10,399 nt of DNA from DASWKG01 sp036396755 (lineage in GTDB: Bacteria; Actinomycetota; UBA4738; CALAEC01). Below are positions 1 to 6,615 of this stretch, piece by piece. The notes under the pieces were generated by a model. That model worked only from the letters and a program-made list of their open reading frames with translations. It had not been told where the DNA came from and searched no databases. Position numbers and translations under genes: made by a program. The stretch lies in contig DASWKG010000012.1 in NCBI GenBank assembly GCA_036396755.1, positions 1-10,399 of the forward strand. Reading direction: 5' to 3'. How positions within the stretch are numbered: the first letter of the stretch is position 1; each line of letters opens with the position of its first letter.

Positions 1-7
1 GCGGCGC

Positions 8-13
8 CATAAT
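8..13 (+). promoter_or_regulatory. Candidate -10 element for leaderless transcription of the ATPase gene
   Basis: CATAAT matches TATAAT at five of six positions and is a rare AT-rich island in this GC-rich window. Its last base is followed by six C residues and then the ATG at 20, so transcription would start at or next to the start codon. No Shine-Dalgarno is present, which fits a leaderless mRNA. The -35 region lies outside the window. Confidence 0.5.
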
Positions 14-19
14 CCCCCC

Positions 20-3000
20 ATGACGGCCAGGCTCGATGTCGCGTCCAACCCGCTGTGCTCGCTGGCGGTCCAGGTCCGGCGGATCACCGGGTCGGTGGTC
101 GGGCGCGTCGCCGAGATCGACGCGATCGAGCAGGAGCTGGCCGCGGCGGGGAGCCGCCTCAGCGCGGTGACGCTGGAGGGCGAGCCGGGCATCGGCAAGA
201 CCCGGCTCCTGCTGGCGGCGGCGGAGATCGCCGAGGTCCGGGGGTACACGAGCATCGCGATCACCGCCGACGAGGAGATCCGCGGCCCGTTCCTCGTCGC
301 CCGGAGCATCCTGGCCTCTCCCCCGGCGCTCGAGGCCGCGGCCAAGACGGGCGCCGATGGCGCGCTCGAGCGCGCCATCGCCGCGATCTCGGGGCGCGAC
401 GAGCCGGGGTTCGAGGCGATGGCGCCCGACCAGAAGCTGCTGCGCACGTTCGACCTCGCCGCGGTCGCCGTGGCTGCGATGACGAACGAGCAACCACTCG
501 CAGTCCTCGTCGACGACATCCAGTGGGCCGACGACGACAGCCTGCGACTCTTCCGCTACGTGATCCGCTCGGTGCCGGACCGGCCGGTGTTCCTCCTCTT
601 GGCCACCAGGCCCGACGAGGTCGCGACCGTGAGCGAAGCGGTCAACCTCGTCGCCGACATGGAGCGCATGGGCCTCGTCCGGCGCATCCGCCTGCACCGC
701 CTCGCGCAGCCGGAGACGAGCGAGCTCCTGCAGCAGGCGCTCGGCGGAACCGTGAAGCCCTCGAGCGCCGCGACGGTGCACGCACAGGCGGAGGGCGTTC
801 CCTTCATCGTCGAGGAGGTCGCCCGGGCCTATCGCGACGCGGGGATGCTCCAGCAGATCGACGGGGTGTGGGCGCTGGCGAAGAACGCCGAGCGGCTCGT
901 ACCGTCGTCGGTGCGGACCCTCATCCAGCGGCGCGGCGCCCGGCTCCCCGACGAGACGAAGGCCACGATGGGCGACGCCGCGGTGCTGGGGCGGACGTTC
1001 AGCCTGCGGGACCTCGCGGCGGTGCGGGGCGACCTCGGCGACGCGACCGATGTGGCCGCCCTCGCCGAGGCGCTCGTCCCGGCGGTGGCGACGGGCCTGC
1101 TCGTCGAGGCGCCGCCCGACGCGCCCTCGGACTACAGCTTCAGTCACGACCAGGTCCGCGAGCTCGCGCTGACCTCGATCCCGGCGGCGCGCCGTACGGC
1201 GATCCACGCCGCGCTGGTCACCATGCTCGAGGGAGACGGCGAGCCCACCCCGGAGAGCCTCCCGCTCCTCGCCCACCACGCCGCGGCCGCGGGGGATGCC
1301 GCGCGGGCATCGCGCTTCTCGATCGCCGCCGCCAAGGCGGCGATAGACGCGCGCGCCCCCGAGGAGGTGCTCCGGGTCGTGGACCTGGCCCTTCCGGCCG
1401 CATCGACGCCGTCGGATCGCGTCGCGCTGCTCACCGCTCGCGACGAGGCGCTCGAGATGCTCCGTCGCTCGTCCGACCGCCTCGAGGGGCTCGCCGAGCT
1501 GACGGCGCTCGCCGAGGCGCTCGGCGACTCACACCTCGAGCTCGACGTCACCCTGCGACGGGCCGCCGCGCTCCGGCTGGAGGGCGACGACGACCGCGCC
1601 GCCGAGCTGGCGCGCCGCGTCCGCGAGCGCGCCGCCGAGGCAGGCGACCGATCGGCCGAGCTGGCGGCGTGCCTCGAGCTGGGCCAGGCCCTCCTGCGAT
1701 CCACCCTCGGGGAGGGATTCGCGCAGTCGTGGACCGACACCGATTTCGACGGCGCCGAGGAGGCCTACGCGCGGGCGGAGGAGGTAGCCCGAGAGCTCGG
1801 CGCCGACGCGAGCGTGGCCGCGGCGAACCGCGAGCTGGGGCTCATCAGCTTCTCACGGGCCCGGAAGTGGTTCGTCCAGGGGATCGCGGCGGGAGAGATG
1901 TACCCGATCATGATGCGGACGGCAGGTGGCGAGACACCGGAGCAGATCCTGCACGACCTCCCCATCGCGGGAGACATGGCGGCCGCCGAGGCTCGCTTCC
2001 GGGCCGCGCTCGGGCTCTACGAGAAGCTCGGCGACCGCCGCGGCGTGATGTCGTCGATCATCGGGCTCGCCTACCTGAGCTTCGTTCCCGACATCCACTT
2101 CGGCCAGGGGGCGGCCCGGCGCATCGAGGAGATCCGCCGGCTCGCCACGCAGCTCGACTCCCTGTCGAGGGAGAGCGAGCGAGAGGCCGCCGAGGCCCAG
2201 ATGCTCTACGGCGTGCACGTGTTCGCGAGGGCGAAGATCGTCCCCGACCTCGCCATCAGCCGTGGGGAGGAGGCGTACGAGCGCGCGCGCCTCATCGCCG
2301 ACCACGGCCTGCAGTTCTCCGCCGCGGGCGGCACGGCCCTGGCGCACCTCGATCTCGGCGATGTCGAGGCGGCGGAGCGATGGCTGAGCGCCGCTGCCGC
2401 CGTGGCGGCCGACCACCCGACGCCGCTCCGCCTGCGCAAGCTCAAGCTCTGGCGGGGATGGGTGCGGGCGGTCGCCGGCGACGCCGCGGGGATGCGGGAG
2501 CACCTCGGGGCCGCGGTCGCCCTCGCCGCCGACCAGGGAAGCCCGGCGGGGCGGGCCGAGTGCCTGGCCAGGTTGGCCCTCGAGTCCGCGCGCCTGGGGC
2601 GCGAGAAGGGAGACGAGGAGCTGCTCGAGCTGGCCCTGCAGGCTGCCGAGGACACCCGGGTGGCGGTCGCCGTGCTGCCGGGCCGCCCTCCGTGGGGAGC
2701 GCAGGCGGATGCCGCGGCCGCCACGGTCGCGCTCGCGCGAGGGGATGCCGGCGCGGCGATCGAGGCGGCCCGCGCGGCCCTCGGATGGATGATGTCGGCC
2801 TTCCGCGACGACATCTTCCCCGAGATCTTCATCCCGGTTGTCGAGGCCGTGGCGGCCGAGGGAACCGACGAGGAGCGCGAGATGACGCAGATGTTCGTCC
2901 GAGCGACCCTGGCGATGGTGGCGCAGCGAACCCTCGACGAGGAGATCCGGGTCCGCTGGTTCCGGGGCCCGGTCGGCCGGGCGCTCTCCGGGCTCCCCGG

Positions 3001-3229
3001 CGCGATGGACGGCGAGGCCGGCCACGCCGCGTCCTCGTCCGACGTCGGGGATGGAGACTCCCGCTTGCTCCGGCTCCTCACCGAGGGCCTCACGAACGCC
3101 GGGATCGCCGAGCGGCTCGAGATCTCGGAGCCGGACCTGCTCGTTCGCCTGGGGGAGCTGTACGGGCGGATCGGAGCATCGTCGCGCGCCGACGCGACCG
3201 CCTTCGCGTTCCGCGAGCGGGTGGTGTGA
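20..3229 (+). CDS. STAND/AAA ATPase with TPR-like repeats and LuxR-like C-terminus
   Basis: Predicted cytoplasmic signal-sensing ATPase of 1069 residues, of the kind found in large LuxR-type (MalT-like) regulators and in cyclase-linked ATPases. Visible features: a GRxxE-type entry motif (V27-E32), Walker A GEPGIGKT (54-61, K60), and Walker B LVDDIQWAD (about 163-171, D165/D166). A long Ala/Leu/Glu-rich helical region, about 420-990, looks like degenerate TPR repeats. The last ~56 residues resemble a LuxR/GerE helix-turn-helix (LLTEGLTNAGIAERLEIS, then GASSRADA), but the recognition-helix residues are not the usual ones. Family knowledge says such proteins use ATP binding to gate oligomerisation and couple a ligand or partner signal to an output; the ligand here is unknown. 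The ATG at 20 has no Shine-Dalgarno but lies 6 bases after a -10-like CATAAT. The frame is open to the window edge, so an upstream start cannot be excluded. The downstream cyclase gene is translationally coupled, suggesting a joint function (inference). Confidence 0.9.
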   Translation: MTARLDVASNPLCSLAVQVRRITGSVVGRVAEIDAIEQELAAAGSRLSAVTLEGEPGIGKTRLLLAAAEIAEVRGYTSIAITADEEIRGPFLVARSILASPPALEAAAKTGADGALERAIAAISGRDEPGFEAMAPDQKLLRTFDLAAVAVAAMTNEQPLAVLVDDIQWADDDSLRLFRYVIRSVPDRPVFLLLATRPDEVATVSEAVNLVADMERMGLVRRIRLHRLAQPETSELLQQALGGTVKPSSAATVHAQAEGVPFIVEEVARAYRDAGMLQQIDGVWALAKNAERLVPSSVRTLIQRRGARLPDETKATMGDAAVLGRTFSLRDLAAVRGDLGDATDVAALAEALVPAVATGLLVEAPPDAPSDYSFSHDQVRELALTSIPAARRTAIHAALVTMLEGDGEPTPESLPLLAHHAAAAGDAARASRFSIAAAKAAIDARAPEEVLRVVDLALPAASTPSDRVALLTARDEALEMLRRSSDRLEGLAELTALAEALGDSHLELDVTLRRAAALRLEGDDDRAAELARRVRERAAEAGDRSAELAACLELGQALLRSTLGEGFAQSWTDTDFDGAEEAYARAEEVARELGADASVAAANRELGLISFSRARKWFVQGIAAGEMYPIMMRTAGGETPEQILHDLPIAGDMAAAEARFRAALGLYEKLGDRRGVMSSIIGLAYLSFVPDIHFGQGAARRIEEIRRLATQLDSLSRESEREAAEAQMLYGVHVFARAKIVPDLAISRGEEAYERARLIADHGLQFSAAGGTALAHLDLGDVEAAERWLSAAAAVAADHPTPLRLRKLKLWRGWVRAVAGDAAGMREHLGAAVALAADQGSPAGRAECLARLALESARLGREKGDEELLELALQAAEDTRVAVAVLPGRPPWGAQADAAAATVALARGDAGAAIEAARAALGWMMSAFRDDIFPEIFIPVVEAVAAEGTDEEREMTQMFVRATLAMVAQRTLDEEIRVRWFRGPVGRALSGLPGAMDGEAGHAASSSDVGDGDSRLLRLLTEGLTNAGIAERLEISEPDLLVRLGELYGRIGASSRADATAFAFRERVV

Positions 3230-3234
3230 GCCGG

Positions 3235-3969
3235 ATGCTCAGGGCTCGTGTCGATCGCCACCGCTGCATCGCGGCCGGCAACTGCATCACCCTGGCCCCC
3301 ACGGCGTTCGACTGGATCGAGGGCGACATCGGAAAGGCGGAGGTGGTCGACGCGGGGAGCGTCGAGGAGGAGCTGCTGCGCGAGGCGGCCCTCTCGTGCC
3401 CGACCCAGGCCATCGAGCTCGTGGAGGTCGAGGAGCTGCTCCCCTTCCAGCTCCGCGGGAAGTCGACCCCGGGCCGCCGCGTGGCGAAGACGTTCATGTT
3501 CACCGACATCGTCGGATCGACCGCGCTCGTCGAGGCGCTCGGCGACGAGGCCTGGACCGGATTGCTGCGCTGGCACGACGAGGCGCTCCGAGAGCAGTTC
3601 GTGGCGTTCGACGGCGAGGTGGTCTCGGGCACCGGCGACGGCTTCTTCGTCGGGTTCGACTCCCCCGACTCGGCGATCGGCTGCGCGGTCGCCATCCAGC
3701 GGCGCCTCGACGAGCAGCGGCGGCGCCAGGGCTTCGCCCTGAAGGTCCGCGTTGGGCTCCACGCTTCCGACGTCACCCGCGTTGGGAGCGACTACCGCGG
3801 CCGGGGCGTCCACGAGGCCGCGCGCATCTCGGCGCTGGCGGAAGGGGGCGAGATCCTCGCCAGCCGCGAGACCGCGGCGGACTCGCGCTTCGCGACGTCG
3901 GAGCCGCGCGAGGTGGTGCTGAAGGGGATCTCCGACCCGGTGCAGGTCGTCTCGATCGCCTGGGCCTGA
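3235..3969 (+). CDS. [3Fe-4S] ferredoxin-class III nucleotide cyclase fusion protein
   Basis: Cytoplasmic two-domain protein of 244 residues. Residues 1-64 form a small ferredoxin: C11-x5-C17, the APxxF motif (21-25), and a C-terminal SCPTQAI with C55. Ala fills the position of the extra Cys found in [4Fe-4S] relatives, so a [3Fe-4S] cluster is expected, as in ferredoxins that serve P450s. After a short linker, residues 85-244 form a class III adenylate/guanylate cyclase domain: FTDIVGST with metal ligand D91, GTGDGFF with metal ligand D135, and D186 plus GVHEAAR with R197. The usual purine-selecting Lys four residues before the second metal Asp is Ser (S131), and the transition-state Asn is His (H193), so substrate (ATP or GTP) and activity are uncertain. 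The ATG at 3235 lies 5 bases after the ATPase stop. An in-frame GTG at 3226 overlapping that stop (GTGA) is an alternative start adding three residues. Coupling to the ATPase gene is expected either way. Confidence 0.9.
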   Translation: MLRARVDRHRCIAAGNCITLAPTAFDWIEGDIGKAEVVDAGSVEEELLREAALSCPTQAIELVEVEELLPFQLRGKSTPGRRVAKTFMFTDIVGSTALVEALGDEAWTGLLRWHDEALREQFVAFDGEVVSGTGDGFFVGFDSPDSAIGCAVAIQRRLDEQRRRQGFALKVRVGLHASDVTRVGSDYRGRGVHEAARISALAEGGEILASRETAADSRFATSEPREVVLKGISDPVQVVSIAWA

Positions 3970-3981
3970 CGGCGTTCGCCG
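3970..3981. terminator. Short inverted repeat between convergent genes
   Basis: CGGCGTTCGCCG is a perfect inverted repeat filling most of the 13-base gap between the cyclase stop and the DinB-family stop on the other strand. Its symmetry would let it act on both transcripts. It has no T tract, the stem is short, and such repeats are common by chance at this GC content, so a terminator role is only a possibility. Confidence 0.25.
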
Positions 3982-3982
3982 C

Positions 3983-4516
3983 CTACCGCTCCCGCAGCGC
4001 CCCGAGCGTTCGCCGCGCCTGATCGACGTGCAGCCGATCGTGCCCGGCGATGAGGCGGAACGACAGCTCGAAGCTCTCCGGCCCGCGCTCCTCGTGCTGG
4101 CCCACCCGGGCGCGCTCGGCCTCGGTGCTGCGCGCCCACATCGAGAGATTGGCCGCTCGGAGCGCGTCGAAGAGCCGCAGCTGCTCCTCGAGGTCGGCGT
4201 CGCCCGGCGGCAGACGCTCGATCCAGATGTCCTGGTCGTACGGAGCGAGGCGCGGCTCGTCCTCGGCGACGATCGCGCGGTAGCGGAACCCCGAGACCAG
4301 CTCGGCATGGAGGATGTGGCCGATCAGCTGCAGCACCGACCACTCCCCCTCCGCGGGCGGGGCCCGCAGCAGGTCGCCCGCGTCGGCCGCGAGCGACCGC
4401 AGGACCCCCGGAGTCTCGGCCTGGACGTCGGCCGGGTCATCGTCGCCGAGGAACGAGAGGACGAGCGTTCGGTAGCCGGTGGGGTCTGCGACGGGATCGT
4501 TCCCGGGGACGCTCAC
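3983..4516 (-). CDS. DinB-superfamily (four-helix, metal-binding) protein
   Basis: Predicted soluble cytoplasmic protein of 177 residues with the DinB/YfiT-like pattern. It has an early EWS motif leading into LIGHILHAE (H67), and a late helix LIAGHDRLHVDQA carrying H159-x3-H163. These three histidines match the usual metal-binding triad. Family members include DNA-damage-inducible proteins, thiol-dependent transferases and maleylpyruvate isomerase relatives; nothing here picks one activity. The GTG at 4516 is chosen because the family's homology begins soon after it, and because upstream codons translate to an Arg-rich, non-protein-like stretch that would overlap the preceding gene. A TAGGCT -10-like element sits 7 bases before the GTG and there is no good Shine-Dalgarno. 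The gene lies 50 bases downstream of the single-pass membrane protein gene on the same strand and converges on the cyclase gene. Confidence 0.85.
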   Translation of the reverse strand: MSVPGNDPVADPTGYRTLVLSFLGDDDPADVQAETPGVLRSLAADAGDLLRAPPAEGEWSVLQLIGHILHAELVSGFRYRAIVAEDEPRLAPYDQDIWIERLPPGDADLEEQLRLFDALRAANLSMWARSTEAERARVGQHEERGPESFELSFRLIAGHDRLHVDQARRTLGALRER

Positions 4517-4523
4517 AGACCGG

Positions 4524-4529
4524 AGCCTA
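4524..4529 (-). promoter_or_regulatory. Candidate -10 element for the DinB-family gene
   Basis: On the minus strand TAGGCT fits the TANNNT pattern of actinobacterial -10 elements and lies 7 bases before the GTG start, as expected for a leaderless transcript. No convincing -35 hexamer is seen at 16-18 bases upstream. The gene could equally be read through from the gene above it. Confidence 0.3.
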
Positions 4530-4566
4530 CCGGTTCGGCGGCGCGGGCGCGTTCGTCTGCCGCGGC

Positions 4567-5319
4567 CTACCCGCCGGCAAAGCTCGAGAACGCGCCGTCG
4601 GTGACGAGCGTCCAGGAGTAGGCGTTCGCGTTCAGGGCCCCGGCGGGGCTGCTCTCCACCAGGAGGAAGAGCGCCGTGCCGTCCTGCCGGACCTGCGCCC
4701 ACAGCACGCCTCCGACCTGGTAGGTGGTCTGGGTGTCGTTCCACAGGCCGCTGTACTGGATGCGCGCCGAGCCCGTCAGCGCTCCCGTCAGATCGAGCGT
4801 CTCGGGGTCCCCGGCCTGGAGCTGGCTGTAGCCCTCGGCCCCTTCGACGATCGAGTCGTAGGCCGACGACACGACCGCCACGGGGTCGGACCCGGCGCTC
4901 CGCGAGGCCACCTTCAGGTAGATGAAGTCGCCCACGTCGTCGCTCATCGTGATGGTCGACCCGTCGATCTCCTTGTAGCTCCAGTTCTCGGGGATCGGGA
5001 CCGTCACGGCCCCGTCCCCCACGTCGACCTCCTCGACGATCGCGAGCGGGGAGGCCTCCCCCGGGTCGGGGTCGATGGTCGGCTCCGGTGACGGCGTGCC
5101 GAGCGGCGTCGGGACGAGCGTGCCCGGGGGATCGGCCTCCGGCGCCGCCACCGGGGCCGGACGCTCACCGCCGCCGAGGATGGACGCGACGACGAGGCCC
5201 GCTCCCCCCACGAGGACGATCCCCCCGGCGACGATCGCCGCGATCGCCGGCTGGCTGAGGCGCGAGACCCACTGCAGGGTGCTGAGCGGCGGGGCGGCCG
5301 GCGCGGGGGGGTCGCTCAC
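4567..5319 (-). CDS. Single-pass membrane protein with extracytoplasmic alpha/beta domain
   Basis: Protein of 250 residues without a confidently recognised family. Layout: a short Pro-rich cytoplasmic N-terminus (1-24), one hydrophobic Gly/Ala/Val/Ile membrane segment (about 25-48), a Pro/Thr/Glu-rich linker (about 52-90), and a C-terminal domain (about 92-250) predicted outside the membrane. That domain begins with a VTVPIPENW motif and alternates beta-type strands with one helix, recalling the Mog1/PsbP-like fold of some surface lipoproteins (tentative). It contains no cysteine. The GTG start at 5319 overlaps the stop codon of the preceding PrsW-like gene (GTGA) and has a strong GGAGG at proper spacing, so the two are almost certainly co-translated and may act together. 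It could be a substrate, partner or regulator of the PrsW-like protein; this is inference from layout only. Confidence 0.85.
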   Translation of the reverse strand: MSDPPAPAAPPLSTLQWVSRLSQPAIAAIVAGGIVLVGGAGLVVASILGGGERPAPVAAPEADPPGTLVPTPLGTPSPEPTIDPDPGEASPLAIVEEVDVGDGAVTVPIPENWSYKEIDGSTITMSDDVGDFIYLKVASRSAGSDPVAVVSSAYDSIVEGAEGYSQLQAGDPETLDLTGALTGSARIQYSGLWNDTQTTYQVGGVLWAQVRQDGTALFLLVESSPAGALNANAYSWTLVTDGAFSSFAGG

Positions 5320-6512
5320 GCGTCCCCTCCGCCGGGCTCGCGGAGCCGGTGGCGAGCCTGGCCCGAGGTTGCGCGCACCGACTCGCCGCACACGATGCAG
5401 AACATGGCGTCGGGGAGCAGCGGCATCTCGCAGTTCGGGCAGAACCCCCCGTCGGTGACCGCGGCCTTGCTGCGGTGCCCCCTGGCGGCGTCCTCCACCG
5501 CGGCCTCGAGGAGCGCCGCGTGCATCAGGACACGGAGACGCACCACCAGGACCGCGAGGATCACCACGCCCCACAGGAGGCCGAGCCCGTGCCCGAACGG
5601 CGCGTACGCGAGGAGCCGGACGCCGAGCCAGTAGGCGACGTTCGCCCCCACGGCCAACCCGAGGTTCGCGGCGTAGTGCCGGGTGAAGCCGTCGTACTTC
5701 TCCCCGAGGCCGGAGAACACCGCCACGGCGATGCCGGTGGCCGTCCCGTAGATCAGTGACTTCACCACCATGAGGTTGAGGATGATCACGAGCCAGGTGC
5801 CCAGGCCGTCGGTGACCCGCAGCTCGGGCGCGGTGAACACGCCGCCGTAGGCGATCAGGGTCTCGAACGCCGCGTACGCGGTCCCCGACGCGACGCCGAA
5901 GGTGAGCCCGTCGATCATGTCGTCGAACTTCGGCGAGCGCGCGAGCAGCACCGGCCCGACGTTCTTCGCCACCTCGGCGACGACCGGAAGCAGCACGGCG
6001 AAGATCAGCAGCCCCGGGATCGAGATCGACGGCACGCCTCCTCGGCCGGCGGCGCCGCGGCTGAGCGCGAAGAGCTGCGCGTCGAAGACCCAGCGGAAGA
6101 ACACGAGCGAGACGAGGAGCGCGAGCGCGCCGGTGAACAGGAAGAGCGCGCCGACCACCGGGGCGGGCGCATCCTCCCACAGATTCACGTCGTAGATGTA
6201 GACGAGGTACGTGATCGGGATGAAGAACGCGGCCGAGACGACCGCCGCGGCGATGAGCCCCGTCAGCGTGAACAGCATGATGAACCCGGCGGAGATCAGG
6301 AGCGCCCACCGGTAGCGATCGGCCACCTCCCGGTTGGCGTGCGGCATGATCGTCGAGACCAGGGCGAGCTGGCGCACCGACTCGGCGGGCTGCACGGCGT
6401 ACGAGCCGCGACGTCCGAGGCCCGGCCCGTCGGCGCCGCGGAGCGCGTGGCCGCAGCGGTAGCAGAACGCGGCGGCGTCGGGGTTCCGTGCGTCGCACTT
6501 CGAGCAGGTCAC
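5316..6512 (-). CDS. PrsW-like polytopic membrane protein with two zinc ribbons
   Basis: Membrane protein of 398 residues with about eight hydrophobic segments between residues 70 and 326. It has a zinc ribbon at each end: C3/C6/C17/C20 and C358/C361/C372/C375, both CxxC-x10-CxxC. The core resembles PrsW intramembrane metalloproteases, best known for cutting single-pass anti-sigma factors. Residues 176-186 (PVVAEVAKNVG) align with the PrsW EExxK motif but only the second Glu (E180) is kept. Residues 201-217 (DGLTFGVASGTAYAAFE) match the next conserved helix, ending in Glu. The usual membrane His near the third motif is not evident (LMVVKSLIYGTATG, 247-260). It may therefore be a divergent or inactive member. 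The GTG at 6512 is chosen for its GGGAGG ribosome site and for starting right before the first zinc ribbon; upstream codons are not protein-like. It is first in its operon, transcribed divergently from the metallopeptidase gene. Confidence 0.85.
   Translation of the reverse strand: MTCSKCDARNPDAAAFCYRCGHALRGADGPGLGRRGSYAVQPAESVRQLALVSTIMPHANREVADRYRWALLISAGFIMLFTLTGLIAAAVVSAAFFIPITYLVYIYDVNLWEDAPAPVVGALFLFTGALALLVSLVFFRWVFDAQLFALSRGAAGRGGVPSISIPGLLIFAVLLPVVAEVAKNVGPVLLARSPKFDDMIDGLTFGVASGTAYAAFETLIAYGGVFTAPELRVTDGLGTWLVIILNLMVVKSLIYGTATGIAVAVFSGLGEKYDGFTRHYAANLGLAVGANVAYWLGVRLLAYAPFGHGLGLLWGVVILAVLVVRLRVLMHAALLEAAVEDAARGHRSKAAVTDGGFCPNCEMPLLPDAMFCIVCGESVRATSGQARHRLREPGGGDA
5324..5330 (-). promoter_or_regulatory. 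Strong ribosome binding site within the preceding gene
   Basis: On the minus strand GGAGGGG lies inside the last codons of the PrsW-like gene, with about 6 bases between the GGAGG core and the overlapping GTG start at 5319. It decides the start of the single-pass membrane protein and supports translational coupling. Confidence 0.7.
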
Positions 6513-6516
6513 GAGG

Positions 6517-6525
6517 CTCCCTCCC
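6517..6525 (-). promoter_or_regulatory. Ribosome binding site of the PrsW-like gene
   Basis: On the minus strand GGGAGGGAG ends four bases before the GTG at 6512; counting the first GGGAGG the spacing is 7 bases. It is the clearest reason for placing the start here rather than further upstream. Confidence 0.7.
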
Positions 6526-6539
6526 GGCCGGGTGCCCCG

Positions 6540-6568
6540 ATTCTGGGGAAGCCCCCAGGGAGCGTCAA
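6540..6568 (-). promoter_or_regulatory. Promoter of the PrsW-like operon
   Basis: On the minus strand TTGACG (6568-6563, five of six to the -35 consensus) and CAGAAT (6545-6540, four of six to the -10 consensus) are separated by exactly 17 bases. Transcription would begin near 6533, leaving a leader of about 20 bases that holds the Shine-Dalgarno. Spacing and placement are textbook for a housekeeping-type promoter. Confidence 0.5.
6543..6558. repeat. Perfect 6-base inverted repeat in the promoter spacer
   Basis: CTGGGG and CCCCAG, separated by four bases, form a perfect inverted repeat between the -35 and -10 elements of the minus-strand promoter. It could be an operator or may be chance in GC-rich DNA. 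Confidence 0.3.
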
Positions 6569-6577
6569 CTCGCGCGA

Positions 6578-6607
6578 TTGACACGCGCACGGAGCGGCCG
6601 CCACACT
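6578..6607 (+). promoter_or_regulatory. Candidate promoter of the metallopeptidase gene
   Basis: A perfect -35 hexamer TTGACA (6578-6583) is followed after 18 bases by CACACT (6602-6607), a weak three-of-six -10 match. The predicted transcription start falls at about 6614-6616, at the ATG itself, and no Shine-Dalgarno precedes that ATG. Its -35 lies back-to-back with the -35 of the minus-strand promoter, giving GTCAA-N9-TTGAC across the centre. Confidence 0.4.
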
Positions 6608-6615
6608 CGCCGGGG

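Noticed and set aside
55..3234. A long upstream open extension of the cyclase frame
   Set aside because: The translation is Arg/Gly/Pro-rich shadow of the ATPase gene; recognisable ferredoxin sequence begins only at the ATG at 3235.
2206..4308. A 700-codon open frame on the minus strand across the ATPase, cyclase and DinB-family genes
   Set aside because: Its translation is Arg/Ser/Ala-rich low-complexity sequence without motifs, and it is antisense to three genes with clear domains. Such shadow frames are common at this GC content.
4517..4744. Longer N-terminus for the DinB-family protein from an ATG at 4744
   Set aside because: The extra 76 residues are Arg-rich and overlap the C-terminal codons of the preceding gene; the family pattern starts after the GTG at 4516.
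5320..6498. A 643-residue protein joining an N-terminal half to the single-pass membrane protein
   Set aside because: The N-terminal half is an Arg-rich shadow of the PrsW-like gene; real coding sequence begins at the GTG at 5319 with its own ribosome site.
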